Positions 1 to 8,055 are shown, counted from the stretch's first letter. The stretch is 12,653 bases of DNA from Bacteroidota bacterium (GCA_024280815.1 JAJRPL010000210.1:1-12653), one strand, 5' to 3'. The notes: a model not told the origin generated them from the letters alone. Numbers and translations are program-made.

Positions 1-126
1 CATAAAATAAAGAAAAAATATTTACAATTGTATCTAAATGAGTTTGTATATAAACTCAATAGAAGATACTTTGGAGAAAGAATATTTGATAGACTTGTAA
101 TTGCTAATATTACCAGTTATGACTAA
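1..126 (+). mobile_element. IS1595-family transposase, C-terminal fragment (5' part outside window)
   Basis: Frame 1 is open from the left edge to a TAA at 124-126 and reads as 41 residues. These include YLNEFVYKLNRRYFGERIFD, which matches the conserved C-terminal block of IS1595/ISXO2-type DDE transposases (YLNEF-x-x-x-x-NRR ... FDRL). The block lies downstream of the catalytic domain, so none of the DDE residues is visible. The ending ITSYD plus stop looks like a natural C-terminus, so the element probably continues leftwards beyond the window. I could not identify the right terminal inverted repeat or the 8-bp target duplication in the bases that follow, because the left end is not available for comparison. 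Family assignment rests on recalled motif similarity only. Confidence 0.72.
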
Positions 127-225
127 TTACGGATATACAATTATAAATATAATGAGGATGTTGAAGTTATTACAGGATATTCGGGGCAAGCAACAGCAGA
201 AGTTTATATTACTGTAACAAAATAA
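127..225 (+). pseudogene. Short coding-like remnant after the transposase
   Basis: The same frame stays open after the transposase stop for 32 codons, ending at TAA 223-225. The last 23 codons read like real protein (NEDVEVITGYSGQATAEVYI, then TVTK). There is no ATG or other convincing start in this stretch. It could be the 3' end of a gene split by the insertion sequence, since the ending resembles a beta-rich extracellular domain, or it could be chance. I do not recognise a family. Between 226 and 249 I see nothing except AT-rich spacer before the prfC promoter. Confidence 0.3.
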
Positions 226-249
226 AATTTTACGCCACTTCTTTTATGA

Positions 250-278
250 TTGAGTTATCAATGGATAATGTATATTTG
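250..278 (+). promoter_or_regulatory. Bacteroidota-type promoter of prfC
   Basis: TATATTTG at 271-278 fits the TAnnTTTG -7 element used by the primary sigma factor of Bacteroidota. A TTG at 250-252 sits 18 bases upstream, as expected for the -33 element. Transcription would begin near 285, giving a leader of roughly 20 bases before the ATG at 303. The leader (AT-rich, no GGAGG) is typical of this phylum. This places prfC under its own promoter, independent of the upstream insertion sequence. Confidence 0.75.
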
Positions 279-302
279 CACCCATAAATTTTATTACAAT
301 TC

Positions 303-1895
303 ATGTCTTTTTTAGAAGAAATACAACGCAGACGTACCTTTGGTATTATTTCTCATCCTGATGCTGGTAAAACCACTTTAACAGAAAAATTGCTCTTATT
401 TGGTGGTGCCATCCAAGAAGCTGGAGCTGTTAAAAATAATAAGGTAAAGAAAGGTGCAACTTCAGATTTTATGGAAATTGAACGCCAACGTGGTATTTCA
501 GTAGCTACATCTGTTTTAGCGTTTATCTATAAAGACAAAAAAATTAATATTTTAGATACGCCTGGGCATAAAGATTTTGCTGAAGATACATTTAGAACCC
601 TGACTGCTGTTGATAGCGTGATTGTTGTAATTGATGTTGCCAAAGGTGTAGAAGAGCAAACCGAGAAGCTTGTTGAAGTTTGTAGAATGCGTAAAATACC
701 TATCATAGTTTTTATCAATAAATTAGATAGAGAAGGTAAAGATGCTTTTGATTTGTTAGATGAAGTAGAACAAAAATTAGGCTTACGAGTTACTCCCTTA
801 AGTTTTCCTATTGGAATGGGCTATGATTTTAAAGGCATTTATAATATTTGGGATAAAAAACTAAATCTCTTTTCGCCTGATAATAAGCAAGCTATTTCTG
901 AAGGTGTTGAGTTTGATGATATTTCCAATCCTGAATTAGATGAAATTATTGGAGAAACGGCAGCAGAAACCCTACGTGAAGAACTAGAATTGGCACTTGA
1001 AGTGTATCCTAAATTTAATAAAGAAGAATATCAAAATGGTGATTTACAACCTGTATTTTTTGGCTCTGCCCTAAATAATTTTGGTGTAAAAGAGTTGTTA
1101 GATTGTTTTATAGATATCGCACCTCCTCCACAACCAAAAATGGCTGAAGAACGTTTGGTAGATTCTAAAGAAGAAAAACTAACAGGTTTTGTGTTTAAAA
1201 TTCATGCCAATATGGATCCTAAACACAGAGATAGATTAGCATTTATAAAGATTGTTTCAGGTACATTTAAGCGTAACGCTCCGTATTTACATGTTCGCAA
1301 TAATAAAAAGATGAAATTTTCGAGTCCGAATGCTTTTTTTGCTGAAAAAAAGGAAATAGTTGACGAATCTTTTCCAGGTGACATTGTAGGTTTACATGAT
1401 ACAGGAAACTTTAAAATTGGTGATACATTAACTGAAGGTGAGATTTTAAACTTTAAAGGAATACCAAGTTTTTCACCTGAACACTTCCGTTATATAAACA
1501 ATGCTGACCCTATGAAATCTAAACAGTTATATAAAGGGATAGATCAATTAATGGATGAAGGTGTAGCACAGTTATTTGCCTTAGAATTAAACGGAAGAAA
1601 AATAATTGGTACAGTCGGTGCATTACAATATGAAGTAATACAATACCGATTAGAACATGAATATGGGGCAAAATGTAGCTATGAAAACTTACCCATGCAT
1701 AAAGTATGTTGGGTAGCTCCTGATGACCCTAAAAATGAAGAATATGCTGAGTTTAGACGTGTAAAACAACGATATTTAGCAAAAGACAAGCAAAATAGAT
1801 TAGTGTTTTTAGCTGACTCTGCCTTTACCATACAAATGACACAAAGCAAATACCCAAGTGTTAAGTTACATTTTACAAGTGAGTTTGATCTATAA
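303..1895 (+). CDS. prfC: Peptide chain release factor 3 (RF3)
   Basis: RF3 is a cytoplasmic translational GTPase that removes RF1/RF2 from the ribosome after peptide release. The 530-residue length matches the E. coli protein (529). The G1 P-loop is SHPDAGKTT at residues 17-25, the switch I region carries RGIS near 63-66, G3 is DTPGH at 85-89 and G4 is NKLD at 139-142. The stretch ANMDPKHRDR and the segment GDTLTEGE...FKGIPSFSPE are characteristic of RF3 rather than EF-G or EF-Tu, and domains II and III follow in the usual order. The ATG at 303 gives an N-terminus aligned with known RF3 (QRRRTFGIISHPDAGKTT). The gene is monocistronic: it has its own promoter upstream and faces a convergent operon downstream. 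No missing residues or frameshifts are visible. Confidence 0.97.
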   Translation: MSFLEEIQRRRTFGIISHPDAGKTTLTEKLLLFGGAIQEAGAVKNNKVKKGATSDFMEIERQRGISVATSVLAFIYKDKKINILDTPGHKDFAEDTFRTLTAVDSVIVVIDVAKGVEEQTEKLVEVCRMRKIPIIVFINKLDREGKDAFDLLDEVEQKLGLRVTPLSFPIGMGYDFKGIYNIWDKKLNLFSPDNKQAISEGVEFDDISNPELDEIIGETAAETLREELELALEVYPKFNKEEYQNGDLQPVFFGSALNNFGVKELLDCFIDIAPPPQPKMAEERLVDSKEEKLTGFVFKIHANMDPKHRDRLAFIKIVSGTFKRNAPYLHVRNNKKMKFSSPNAFFAEKKEIVDESFPGDIVGLHDTGNFKIGDTLTEGEILNFKGIPSFSPEHFRYINNADPMKSKQLYKGIDQLMDEGVAQLFALELNGRKIIGTVGALQYEVIQYRLEHEYGAKCSYENLPMHKVCWVAPDDPKNEEYAEFRRVKQRYLAKDKQNRLVFLADSAFTIQMTQSKYPSVKLHFTSEFDL

Positions 1896-1920
1896 CGCCT
1901 TAATCTAAATAATTTATAGA

Positions 1921-1965
1921 ATTTCTTAGTCAAGGATAGTTCTTTTTTTTTAAGAAATATTTTAT
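1921..1965 (+). terminator. Possible terminator of prfC
   Basis: The 8-base arms ATTTCTTA (1921-1928) and TAAGAAAT (1951-1958) are exact reverse complements. They are separated by 22 bases that include a T8-10 run, and are followed by TTTTATT. The loop is long and the stem AT-only, so this is a weak candidate, lying 26 bases past the prfC stop. The GC-richer hairpin at 2020-2053 may serve prfC instead, although its U-tract favours the other strand. Confidence 0.3.
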
Positions 1966-2019
1966 TATAACTCAATCACTTAGTTTTCTCGTTATTATTT
2001 TCAAAAGTAGTATACCCCT

Positions 2020-2053
2020 AAAAAAAAGACCCTCATTTCTGAGGATCTCTTTC
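2020..2053 (-). terminator. Intrinsic terminator of the 2094-5011 minus-strand operon
   Basis: CCTCA (2031-2035) pairs with TGAGG (2040-2044) around a TTTC loop. After one C/A mismatch, AGA (2027-2029) pairs with TCT (2046-2048). On the minus strand the hairpin is followed by a run of eight T (complement of 2020-2027), a textbook rho-independent terminator 41-46 bases past the stop of the small membrane protein gene. On the plus strand the trailing TCTCTTTC is less U-rich, so it may act only partly for prfC. Confidence 0.8.
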
Positions 2054-2093
2054 AATTAGGGCAATCACTTATATAATTTGGGTTAATTATAAT

Positions 2094-2576
2094 TTAAAAA
2101 CTTCCTTCTTTTTTAATTGTTAGTAAAAATATAAGGAACTCATCAAAATCATCTTTACGCATTGAACTTTCATTAATTACAACTTCATCAATACTCTCAT
2201 CATCATCTTTGTAAGAAATAACAAGATAATTTTCTTCGATTCTATAATCTATAAACTTACTATTTTGAATATATTTTACAGTTGAAAAAAATCTTGTTTT
2301 CAATTCAAAATGGTTCTCATAAATTTTAATAATCTTATGCTTAGAATATAAAATTGCAACACCAAAAAATAAAATGGCAACTAAAAATGATAATACATTT
2401 AATTTACTTGTAAATATTGTATGAGCCAATAACAGAAAACTTCCTAGCAACATAAAACTTCCTAAAAGGTAATACTTTAGTAACACCATTATATTAAGTC
2501 CAAACTCTTGAATTGGCTCAAACTTTTTTATTGATTCAAATTCTTTTATTAATTCAATATCGTTAATTGATTCCAT
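2094..2576 (-). CDS. Small two-helix membrane protein with PH-like C-terminal half
   Basis: I place the start at the ATG at 2574-2576, four bases past the stop of the upstream gene. An alternative ATG at 2621 would add 15 residues but overlap that gene by 41 bases. The 160-residue product begins with a charged cytoplasmic segment of four E-x-I-x-x-F/I hexapeptides. Two closely spaced hydrophobic helices follow (about residues 31-50 and 57-74), then a soluble C-terminal half rich in beta-strand-like sequence (KIYENHFELKTRFF ... DYRIEENYLVISY). This layout resembles YcxB-like/bacterial PH-domain membrane proteins, but I cannot name a family with certainty. It is the last gene of a probable three-gene operon behind two secreted proteins. 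Function unknown. Confidence 0.75.
   Translation of the reverse strand: MESINDIELIKEFESIKKFEPIQEFGLNIMVLLKYYLLGSFMLLGSFLLLAHTIFTSKLNVLSFLVAILFFGVAILYSKHKIIKIYENHFELKTRFFSTVKYIQNSKFIDYRIEENYLVISYKDDDESIDEVVINESSMRKDDFDEFLIFLLTIKKEGSF
2503..2574 (-). repeat. Four degenerate 18-bp tandem repeats coding for a hexapeptide repeat
   Basis: The units are 2503-2520, 2521-2538, 2539-2556 and 2557-2574. The middle two (AACTTTTTTATTGATTCA and AATTCTTTTATTAATTCA on the plus strand) are the most alike and the outer two have diverged. On the minus strand they encode ESINDI, ELIKEF, ESIKKF and EPIQEF immediately after the chosen start Met. Each unit keeps Glu at position 1, Ile at position 3 and a hydrophobic residue at position 6. 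Confidence 0.7.
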
Positions 2577-2580
2577 AGAC

Positions 2581-3402
2581 TTATTGTTTGATAATTTTGA
2601 ATATTCCTTTTTTACCACCAACAGTAACCTGTACCATATAAGTTCCTACAGCTAAATGTTGTAAATCTAATTTAGATTCTAATACTGCTGGTTTATTAGT
2701 AACTATCAACTGTCCCAAAATATTATAAATATTTACATTTGAAATTTCTTTACTAGAAAGCAATGTCAATTGATTATTTACAGGGTTTGGATAATAACTA
2801 AATCCGATACTTTCTAAACCATCAACACCTGAACTAACAACTCCTGTCAATTTATAATTATCAATACCAAGTCCCCAAGTCAATGAATTCTCATCATCAT
2901 AGATAAATTGTACCTTAAATTCACTGTTGATATAATCTGTTACATCTATTATGCTTGTTTTATTTTCTCCACTGTTTTTAGCATTCGTATCTTCAGAAAC
3001 TGTCAATACATTTTGCCAAACATCACCATCCCATACATTTACTTTAAAACTTCCATCATTAGCAAAAGTTCTCAAGTTATAGGTCAATTCTATTGAAGCA
3101 TCAGCAATATTCTTTGCTTTTAAATCAATTGCTGGACTAGACAAGGTAATCACATTATGATTAAAATCACCTGAAGCATAATCATTAAATACAATACCAC
3201 CAGATTCAAATGAAGCAGGGTTTTGTATACCACTACCTTTTAAATTACCGGTATAACCGAATTCCCAATTGTGACCTCCTTCTGTCTGTGTTGCTGACCA
3301 TCCGTCAGGCATACTAGATCCGTTAAAATCTTCTTGTTGTAATTGTGCATTTGCCATAAAGCCAACACAAACTAATATATATATATAACTTAATTTTTTC
3401 AT
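2581..3402 (-). CDS. Secreted choice-of-anchor J-like protein with T9SS type A sorting domain
   Basis: This 273-residue protein has a Sec signal peptide (MKKLSYIYILVCVGFMANAQ, cleaved near residue 19). A jelly-roll module follows, about residues 23-187, opening with EDFNGSSMPDGWS and containing SSPAIDL and WGLGIDNYKL, as in choice-of-anchor J/cleaved-adhesin (MAM-like) domains. Residues 198-273 form a T9SS type A C-terminal sorting domain: YYPNPVNN, IYNILGQLI, VGTYMVQVTVGGKKGIFKIIK. The protein should cross the outer membrane by the type IX (Por) system, lose the tail and be released or attached to the surface. No catalytic motif is visible, so carbohydrate or protein binding is inference. 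It begins 22 bases after the 528-aa gene with no promoter between, so the two are probably co-transcribed. Its signal-peptide codons contain a 13-base AT run. Confidence 0.92.
   Translation of the reverse strand: MKKLSYIYILVCVGFMANAQLQQEDFNGSSMPDGWSATQTEGGHNWEFGYTGNLKGSGIQNPASFESGGIVFNDYASGDFNHNVITLSSPAIDLKAKNIADASIELTYNLRTFANDGSFKVNVWDGDVWQNVLTVSEDTNAKNSGENKTSIIDVTDYINSEFKVQFIYDDENSLTWGLGIDNYKLTGVVSSGVDGLESIGFSYYPNPVNNQLTLLSSKEISNVNIYNILGQLIVTNKPAVLESKLDLQHLAVGTYMVQVTVGGKKGIFKIIKQ
3375..3387. repeat. AT dinucleotide run in signal-peptide codons
   Basis: Thirteen bases of uninterrupted alternating A and T lie about 13-28 bases after the start of the T9SS substrate gene, coding for the Y-I-Y-I stretch of its signal peptide. 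A gain or loss of one AT unit would shift the frame close to the start codon. The run is short and the region is AT-rich, so chance is a serious alternative. Confidence 0.6.
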
Positions 3403-3424
3403 CTTTTTATAATTTAATATTGAT

Positions 3425-5011
3425 TTAATTCTCTACTTCAACACGTTGAACAAAAATACCTGTATTACCAGCAGCATCAGTAACTTTCCACTCTCTCACT
3501 AATAAATCAGCACCATCTCTGCCTTTAACACATTTTATTAATGAAGCATTTACTTTCATGTTTTGAGTGTTAGATCCGTTTATAGCTCCAAAGAAACCAA
3601 TACCATAATCTCCATATACATCTCTAGACCCGACATCCATATAATTTAAATTAGATGTATTTACCAATTCAAGAGTTATATTTTTATTACTTCCGAAACC
3701 GTTTAACATATACACTTTATTAAAATCAACAGTTGCATATTTACGTTGTGCTTTTTGAGCATCATCCCCTGTTTGTCCACCAGAACCTGTCCATTTTGTA
3801 TAGCTTTCTAGTTTTCCAAATAAAATTTCTGCATTCCATCCTGAGTTATCATCTACATTATCAACTATTTTACCATAAATTTTAGTAGAACCATTAATAA
3901 ACTGTGAGTAATAGCCTTTATTCCAATGGTATTTTTTATCATTAATCAATACATTTGAATCTGTAGTTATAGGCCCAAAATCCATCTCACAAGACTCTCT
4001 AGCTTTATATTCGTTATACTCTATAGTAACCTCTGAACAATTGTCAGAAAAAGTAACTACAGGTAATTGACTCATATCTTCAATTATGATATGATCAATT
4101 AAATTATGAGCCGTTGGTAGCTCTGTGTCAAATTCAACACAGCTACATCGCACATTAGTTTTAACCGCACCACCCATAACCCAAGACTGTCCGTTAACCG
4201 ATTGTCCGTTTTCATAACCTCTTGTATCAATTTTAATTTCTATTTCATCTATATTACCAGCTACATTTGTCATTACTAATTCAAAAACTTTAATACAACA
4301 TTTTCCTGTAGGAAAACTAGCCTGAGTAATAGATTCAGTTAATTCAACAAAACTACCATCAGCAGCAGACACCTCAATATGAATATACCTACCATCTGGA
4401 GTCAATTCAGATATTGGTAATTCAACAGTAACAGTTCTTGGTCCTGAGTCTGTTTGAATAGGAATGGTTGTTGTTTCAATATTATTATAACCACTTAAAG
4501 CAGTAAAAACACCTGTACTTGATGTTCCATTGTTCTTTTTTCTAAAAACATACGCTAACATTGATTGTGCGTGATTTGCTTGTAACGTATTTGTATAAGT
4601 AACTTTTGCTGTAGCAGGTAATTCTGTTCTATAATACCAAACGTTTGACCCCCCCCCTTGAGGAATTACTCGATTGGCAGTATAAGAATTTCCTTCAGCA
4701 TCATTTATTTCAATAGTACTCCCAGGGTTATTCCCTTTATATACTATTTCAACAACCACACGTTCAACATCATTTACATTAGGAATATTAATTGAAGCAG
4801 GTACATTACTCTTTAAGCCAATGCTTAATAATTCAACTTCAATACCATCTTCACAAGTATAAGACCAACTTGGGTCAGTTGCACTTGCAATAGTATTAGA
4901 TGTAACAGCAATTTTTTCAGAAATAGGTTCTGTACCTACTTTTGAAAAAGCTGTTAAACTGATAAGAAACATTGTAATTGTCAATGTTTTAAATAGATAA
5001 TTTTTTTTCAT
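3425..5011 (-). CDS. Large secreted surface-type protein, HYR-like C-terminal end
   Basis: The 528-residue product starts with a signal peptide (MKKNYLFKTLTITMFLISLTAFS) and is otherwise soluble and beta-rich, with Thr/Ser/Asn-rich strands. After the signal come three loosely bounded parts: residues about 46-160 (TCEDGIEVELLSIG onward), about 165-290 (RTVTVELPISELTPDGRYIH, a CC pair in GKCCIKVFEL, ending with the CSC motif), and about 290-528. The last part ends in REWKVTDAAGNTGIFVQRVEVE, typical of the C-terminal strands of HYR/Ig-like modules in flavobacterial surface proteins. No T9SS sorting tail is visible, unlike its downstream neighbour, so its route across the outer membrane is unclear. 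It is first in the three-gene set. Residues 119-121 (GGG) are coded by an unbroken G9. An adhesin or matrix role is inference; I do not recognise a named family. Confidence 0.85.
   Translation of the reverse strand: MKKNYLFKTLTITMFLISLTAFSKVGTEPISEKIAVTSNTIASATDPSWSYTCEDGIEVELLSIGLKSNVPASINIPNVNDVERVVVEIVYKGNNPGSTIEINDAEGNSYTANRVIPQGGGSNVWYYRTELPATAKVTYTNTLQANHAQSMLAYVFRKKNNGTSSTGVFTALSGYNNIETTTIPIQTDSGPRTVTVELPISELTPDGRYIHIEVSAADGSFVELTESITQASFPTGKCCIKVFELVMTNVAGNIDEIEIKIDTRGYENGQSVNGQSWVMGGAVKTNVRCSCVEFDTELPTAHNLIDHIIIEDMSQLPVVTFSDNCSEVTIEYNEYKARESCEMDFGPITTDSNVLINDKKYHWNKGYYSQFINGSTKIYGKIVDNVDDNSGWNAEILFGKLESYTKWTGSGGQTGDDAQKAQRKYATVDFNKVYMLNGFGSNKNITLELVNTSNLNYMDVGSRDVYGDYGIGFFGAINGSNTQNMKVNASLIKCVKGRDGADLLVREWKVTDAAGNTGIFVQRVEVEN
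4649..4657 (-). repeat. G9 homopolymer inside a secreted-protein gene
   Basis: Nine consecutive C on the plus strand (G9 in the coding sense) encode Gly119-Gly121 of the 528-aa protein. This stands out in AT-rich DNA where all three glycines use GGG. With one extra G the frame meets TAG within ten codons of the tract; with one fewer G it meets TAG after about 32 codons. Either slip would truncate the protein to fewer than about 155 residues. Confidence 0.9.
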
Positions 5012-5034
5012 GTTTTTAAGATTTTAGTTAGTAT

Positions 5035-5055
5035 TTAGCTTTACAATTAGCTTTA
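5035..5055. repeat. Direct repeat TTAGCTTTA in divergent spacer
   Basis: TTAGCTTTA occurs at 5035-5043 and again at 5047-5055, with a 12-base period, in the 154-base spacer between the divergent genes at 3425-5011 and 5166-6248. It lies within the probable leader or promoter region of the minus-strand operon, 24 bases upstream of its ATG. It could be a binding site, but two 9-base AT-rich copies are weak evidence. I found no clear TAnnTTTG box for the minus-strand operon in this spacer. Confidence 0.35.
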
Positions 5056-5152
5056 AAAGCCTTCTTGTTTATATATAACACCTTAAAACACAAAACTCCT
5101 ACCTTAGATTTAATAATTTTTATTTATCAATCAGAATAACTATTCGTTTTAC

Positions 5153-5160
5153 TATATTTA
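5153..5160 (+). promoter_or_regulatory. Candidate -7 element for the AI-2E-family gene
   Basis: TATATTTA differs from TAnnTTTG only in the last base and ends 6 bases before the ATG at 5166, which would make the transcript nearly leaderless. No TTG is present at the expected -33 distance. It is a weak candidate, given only because no better one is visible. Confidence 0.25.
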
Positions 5161-5165
5161 CCCTT

Positions 5166-6248
5166 ATGAACTCAAAAACTTTAGCCAATGGCATTTTAAG
5201 AGCTATCGCCATTATCATAGGAGTAGTACTTCTACTCTATTTTTTGTATAAAATACAATCTGTATTAATATATATTATCATCGCTGCAGTAGTTTCACTA
5301 ATGGCTAGACCCATTATAATATTTTTACGTAGAAAATTGAAATTTCCTAATACACTTGCTGTAGTTGTAAGTATGGCTCTCTTTTTAGGATTGTTATTCG
5401 GATTGATTTCTATGTTTGTTCCATTGATTATTAAACAAGGTCAGAACCTATCATTACTTGACATTAATCAGTTAGAAGCCAATATCAAACATTTACTCAC
5501 ACAAGCAAATGATTATTTTTCAGCTAGAAATATCAATATTTTAGAACAATTAAAGAATGTTGATGTTTTCTCAAATTTTAAAGCCATCCCAAACCTATTA
5601 AACTCAGTAATAAGCACCATTGGAAGTTTAAGCATTGGTTTATTCTCCGTATTATTTATTTCCTTCTTTTTAATGAAAGATGGTAGAATTTTAAACAAGG
5701 GACTATTGGCAATAGTACCAGACGGTAGCGAAGGCAGGTTTCAAAAGTCATTTGAAACCATTAAAGATTTATTATCTCGTTATTTTATTGGTTTACTTTT
5801 TCAAATAACTATATTATTTGTACTCTATACTGTTATCTTACTCATTTTTGGTATTGAGAATGCTGTTGTCATCGCTTTTTTATGTGCACTCTTGAATCTA
5901 ATTCCTTATGTAGGGCCATTAATTGGAGGCGTTTTAATGCTAACACTTAGTATGACCAGTAATTTAACTTTAGATTTTCAGACTGAAATTTTACCTACTA
6001 CTACGTATGTGATGATCGGTTATACTATTGCTCAGTTGGTTGACAATTTCTTTAGCCAACCTTTTATATTTTCAAAGAGTGTAAAATCGCATCCTTTAGA
6101 AATATTTTTAGTGATTATTATTGGCGGATTACTTTTAGGAGTTGTAGGAATGATAGTTGCTGTACCATCCTACACAGCAATTAAAGTAATTTTAAAAGAG
6201 TTTTTGGCTGATAATAAAATTGTAAAATCGTTGACCAAAAATTTATAA
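5166..6248 (+). CDS. AI-2E family (UPF0118/PerM-like) transporter
   Basis: This 360-residue integral membrane protein has the family's usual length and layout. Hydrophobic helices lie near residues 10-28, 30-48, 62-88, 148-170, 205-229, 233-262, 280-296 and 312-340, and a soluble, helical region (about 95-140) follows the third. The family signature NLIPYVGP lies at 244-251. The downstream motif DNFFSQPFIFSKSVKSHPLE and the closing GVVGMIVAVPSYTAIKV are also typical. The family name comes from E. coli TqsA. Other members export Na+ or other solutes, so quorum-signal export cannot be inferred here. The ATG at 5166 is the first in frame and leads straight into the first helix. The next gene on this strand starts 62 bases downstream, beyond a hairpin element, so co-transcription is possible. 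Confidence 0.93.
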   Translation: MNSKTLANGILRAIAIIIGVVLLLYFLYKIQSVLIYIIIAAVVSLMARPIIIFLRRKLKFPNTLAVVVSMALFLGLLFGLISMFVPLIIKQGQNLSLLDINQLEANIKHLLTQANDYFSARNINILEQLKNVDVFSNFKAIPNLLNSVISTIGSLSIGLFSVLFISFFLMKDGRILNKGLLAIVPDGSEGRFQKSFETIKDLLSRYFIGLLFQITILFVLYTVILLIFGIENAVVIAFLCALLNLIPYVGPLIGGVLMLTLSMTSNLTLDFQTEILPTTTYVMIGYTIAQLVDNFFSQPFIFSKSVKSHPLEIFLVIIIGGLLLGVVGMIVAVPSYTAIKVILKEFLADNKIVKSLTKNL

Positions 6249-6250
6249 AA

Positions 6251-6291
6251 ATCCTTTCCCCAACCTCTCTCCAAAAGAGAAGGGGCTTTAA
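6251..6291. repeat. Hairpin element resembling dispersed CCCCAACC...GGGG intergenic repeats
   Basis: CCCC (6258-6261) and GGGG (6282-6285) flank TCTCT (6266-6270) and AGAGA (6276-6280), forming a stem with a small asymmetric bulge and a CCAAA loop. It is the only GC-rich patch in the neighbourhood. The core (TCCCCAACCTCTCTCCAAAA) resembles the 'ccctaaccctctccc-aaa-ggagaggg' type of extragenic repeat seen in many bacterial genomes. It could also work as a weak terminator, since CTTTAAAATT follows, or as a minus-strand one. The family link is from memory and not verified. Confidence 0.5.
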
Positions 6292-6310
6292 AATTAAACA
6301 ATAAATTATT

Positions 6311-7501
<1,191 letters not shown>

Positions 7502-7512
7502 TAATAAAAAAA

Positions 7513-8055
7513 TCAATCAATAGGGTTATGTAGATTGTCTAAACCTTTTAATATCCACTTTTTATCATAAATTGATGCATACGTAATTTCAACAGAAGCT
7601 TCCAATGTGGCTAAAGGGCCAAAAAACTCAATAGCTTTTTCTTGATTCGTATAAAAAACGAGTAGTTCAATTTTTTTATTGGCAGGTATAACCGTTCCTT
7701 TAGCAATATCTGTCCGTATAACTCTAACGCTATCATTTTTTGATTTTATAATTTTAGTATAAAAATCTATAATAGACATTTTATATAAGCTATCTTGGTA
7801 TCTAATATTAATATCTTTAATAAAGGCAGGCCCTACACCATCATTACGTAGTATAAATTCAAATCTACTATCATCTTCACTACCCATAAAACCCATAGTA
7901 AGGTAAGGCATTACAGATGCGTATTGTTCTTTTTGTATCAAATTATTTTGCTCTCTAACCAAATTAGATTGATACATTAAAGCAATTAAAGTAGCAATAC
8001 TAATGACAAAAGCCAAAACACTTAAAATTCTATCTGTTTTTAATTGTTTTTTCAT
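7513..8055 (-). CDS. Membrane-anchored protein of unknown function
   Basis: The product is 180 residues: a short basic N-terminus (MKKQLKTDR), one hydrophobic helix (about 10-28) and a polar, coiled-coil-prone linker (residues 29-44, NLVREQNNLIQKEQ). A soluble beta-rich domain follows with the pattern RNDGVGPAFIKDINI (about 69-83), a motif common in small membrane-anchored bacterial proteins of unknown role. The uncleaved helix suggests an inner-membrane anchor with the domain in the periplasm. Its ATG overlaps the TGA of the upstream TlpA-like gene (ATGA at 8052-8055), so translation is probably coupled, and it is the last gene of the six-gene cluster. It converges on the methyltransferase gene, with 11 bases between the two stops and no clear hairpin there. 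I do not recognise a named family. Confidence 0.85.
   Translation of the reverse strand: MKKQLKTDRILSVLAFVISIATLIALMYQSNLVREQNNLIQKEQYASVMPYLTMGFMGSEDDSRFEFILRNDGVGPAFIKDINIRYQDSLYKMSIIDFYTKIIKSKNDSVRVIRTDIAKGTVIPANKKIELLVFYTNQEKAIEFFGPLATLEASVEITYASIYDKKWILKGLDNLHNPID

Noticed and set aside
1679..1975. A 98-residue minus-strand open frame overlapping the end of prfC
   Set aside because: It is mostly antisense to well-conserved prfC codons and has no recognisable protein features.
2908..3096. Plus-strand open frame of 62 codons inside the T9SS substrate gene
   Set aside because: It is antisense to a conserved jelly-roll domain and has no promoter or start signal.
5166..6248. Reading the AI-2E-family gene as proof of quorum-signal export
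   Set aside because: The family is broad and includes Na+/H+ antiporters and proteins of unknown substrate. No luxS or AI-2 gene is in the window.
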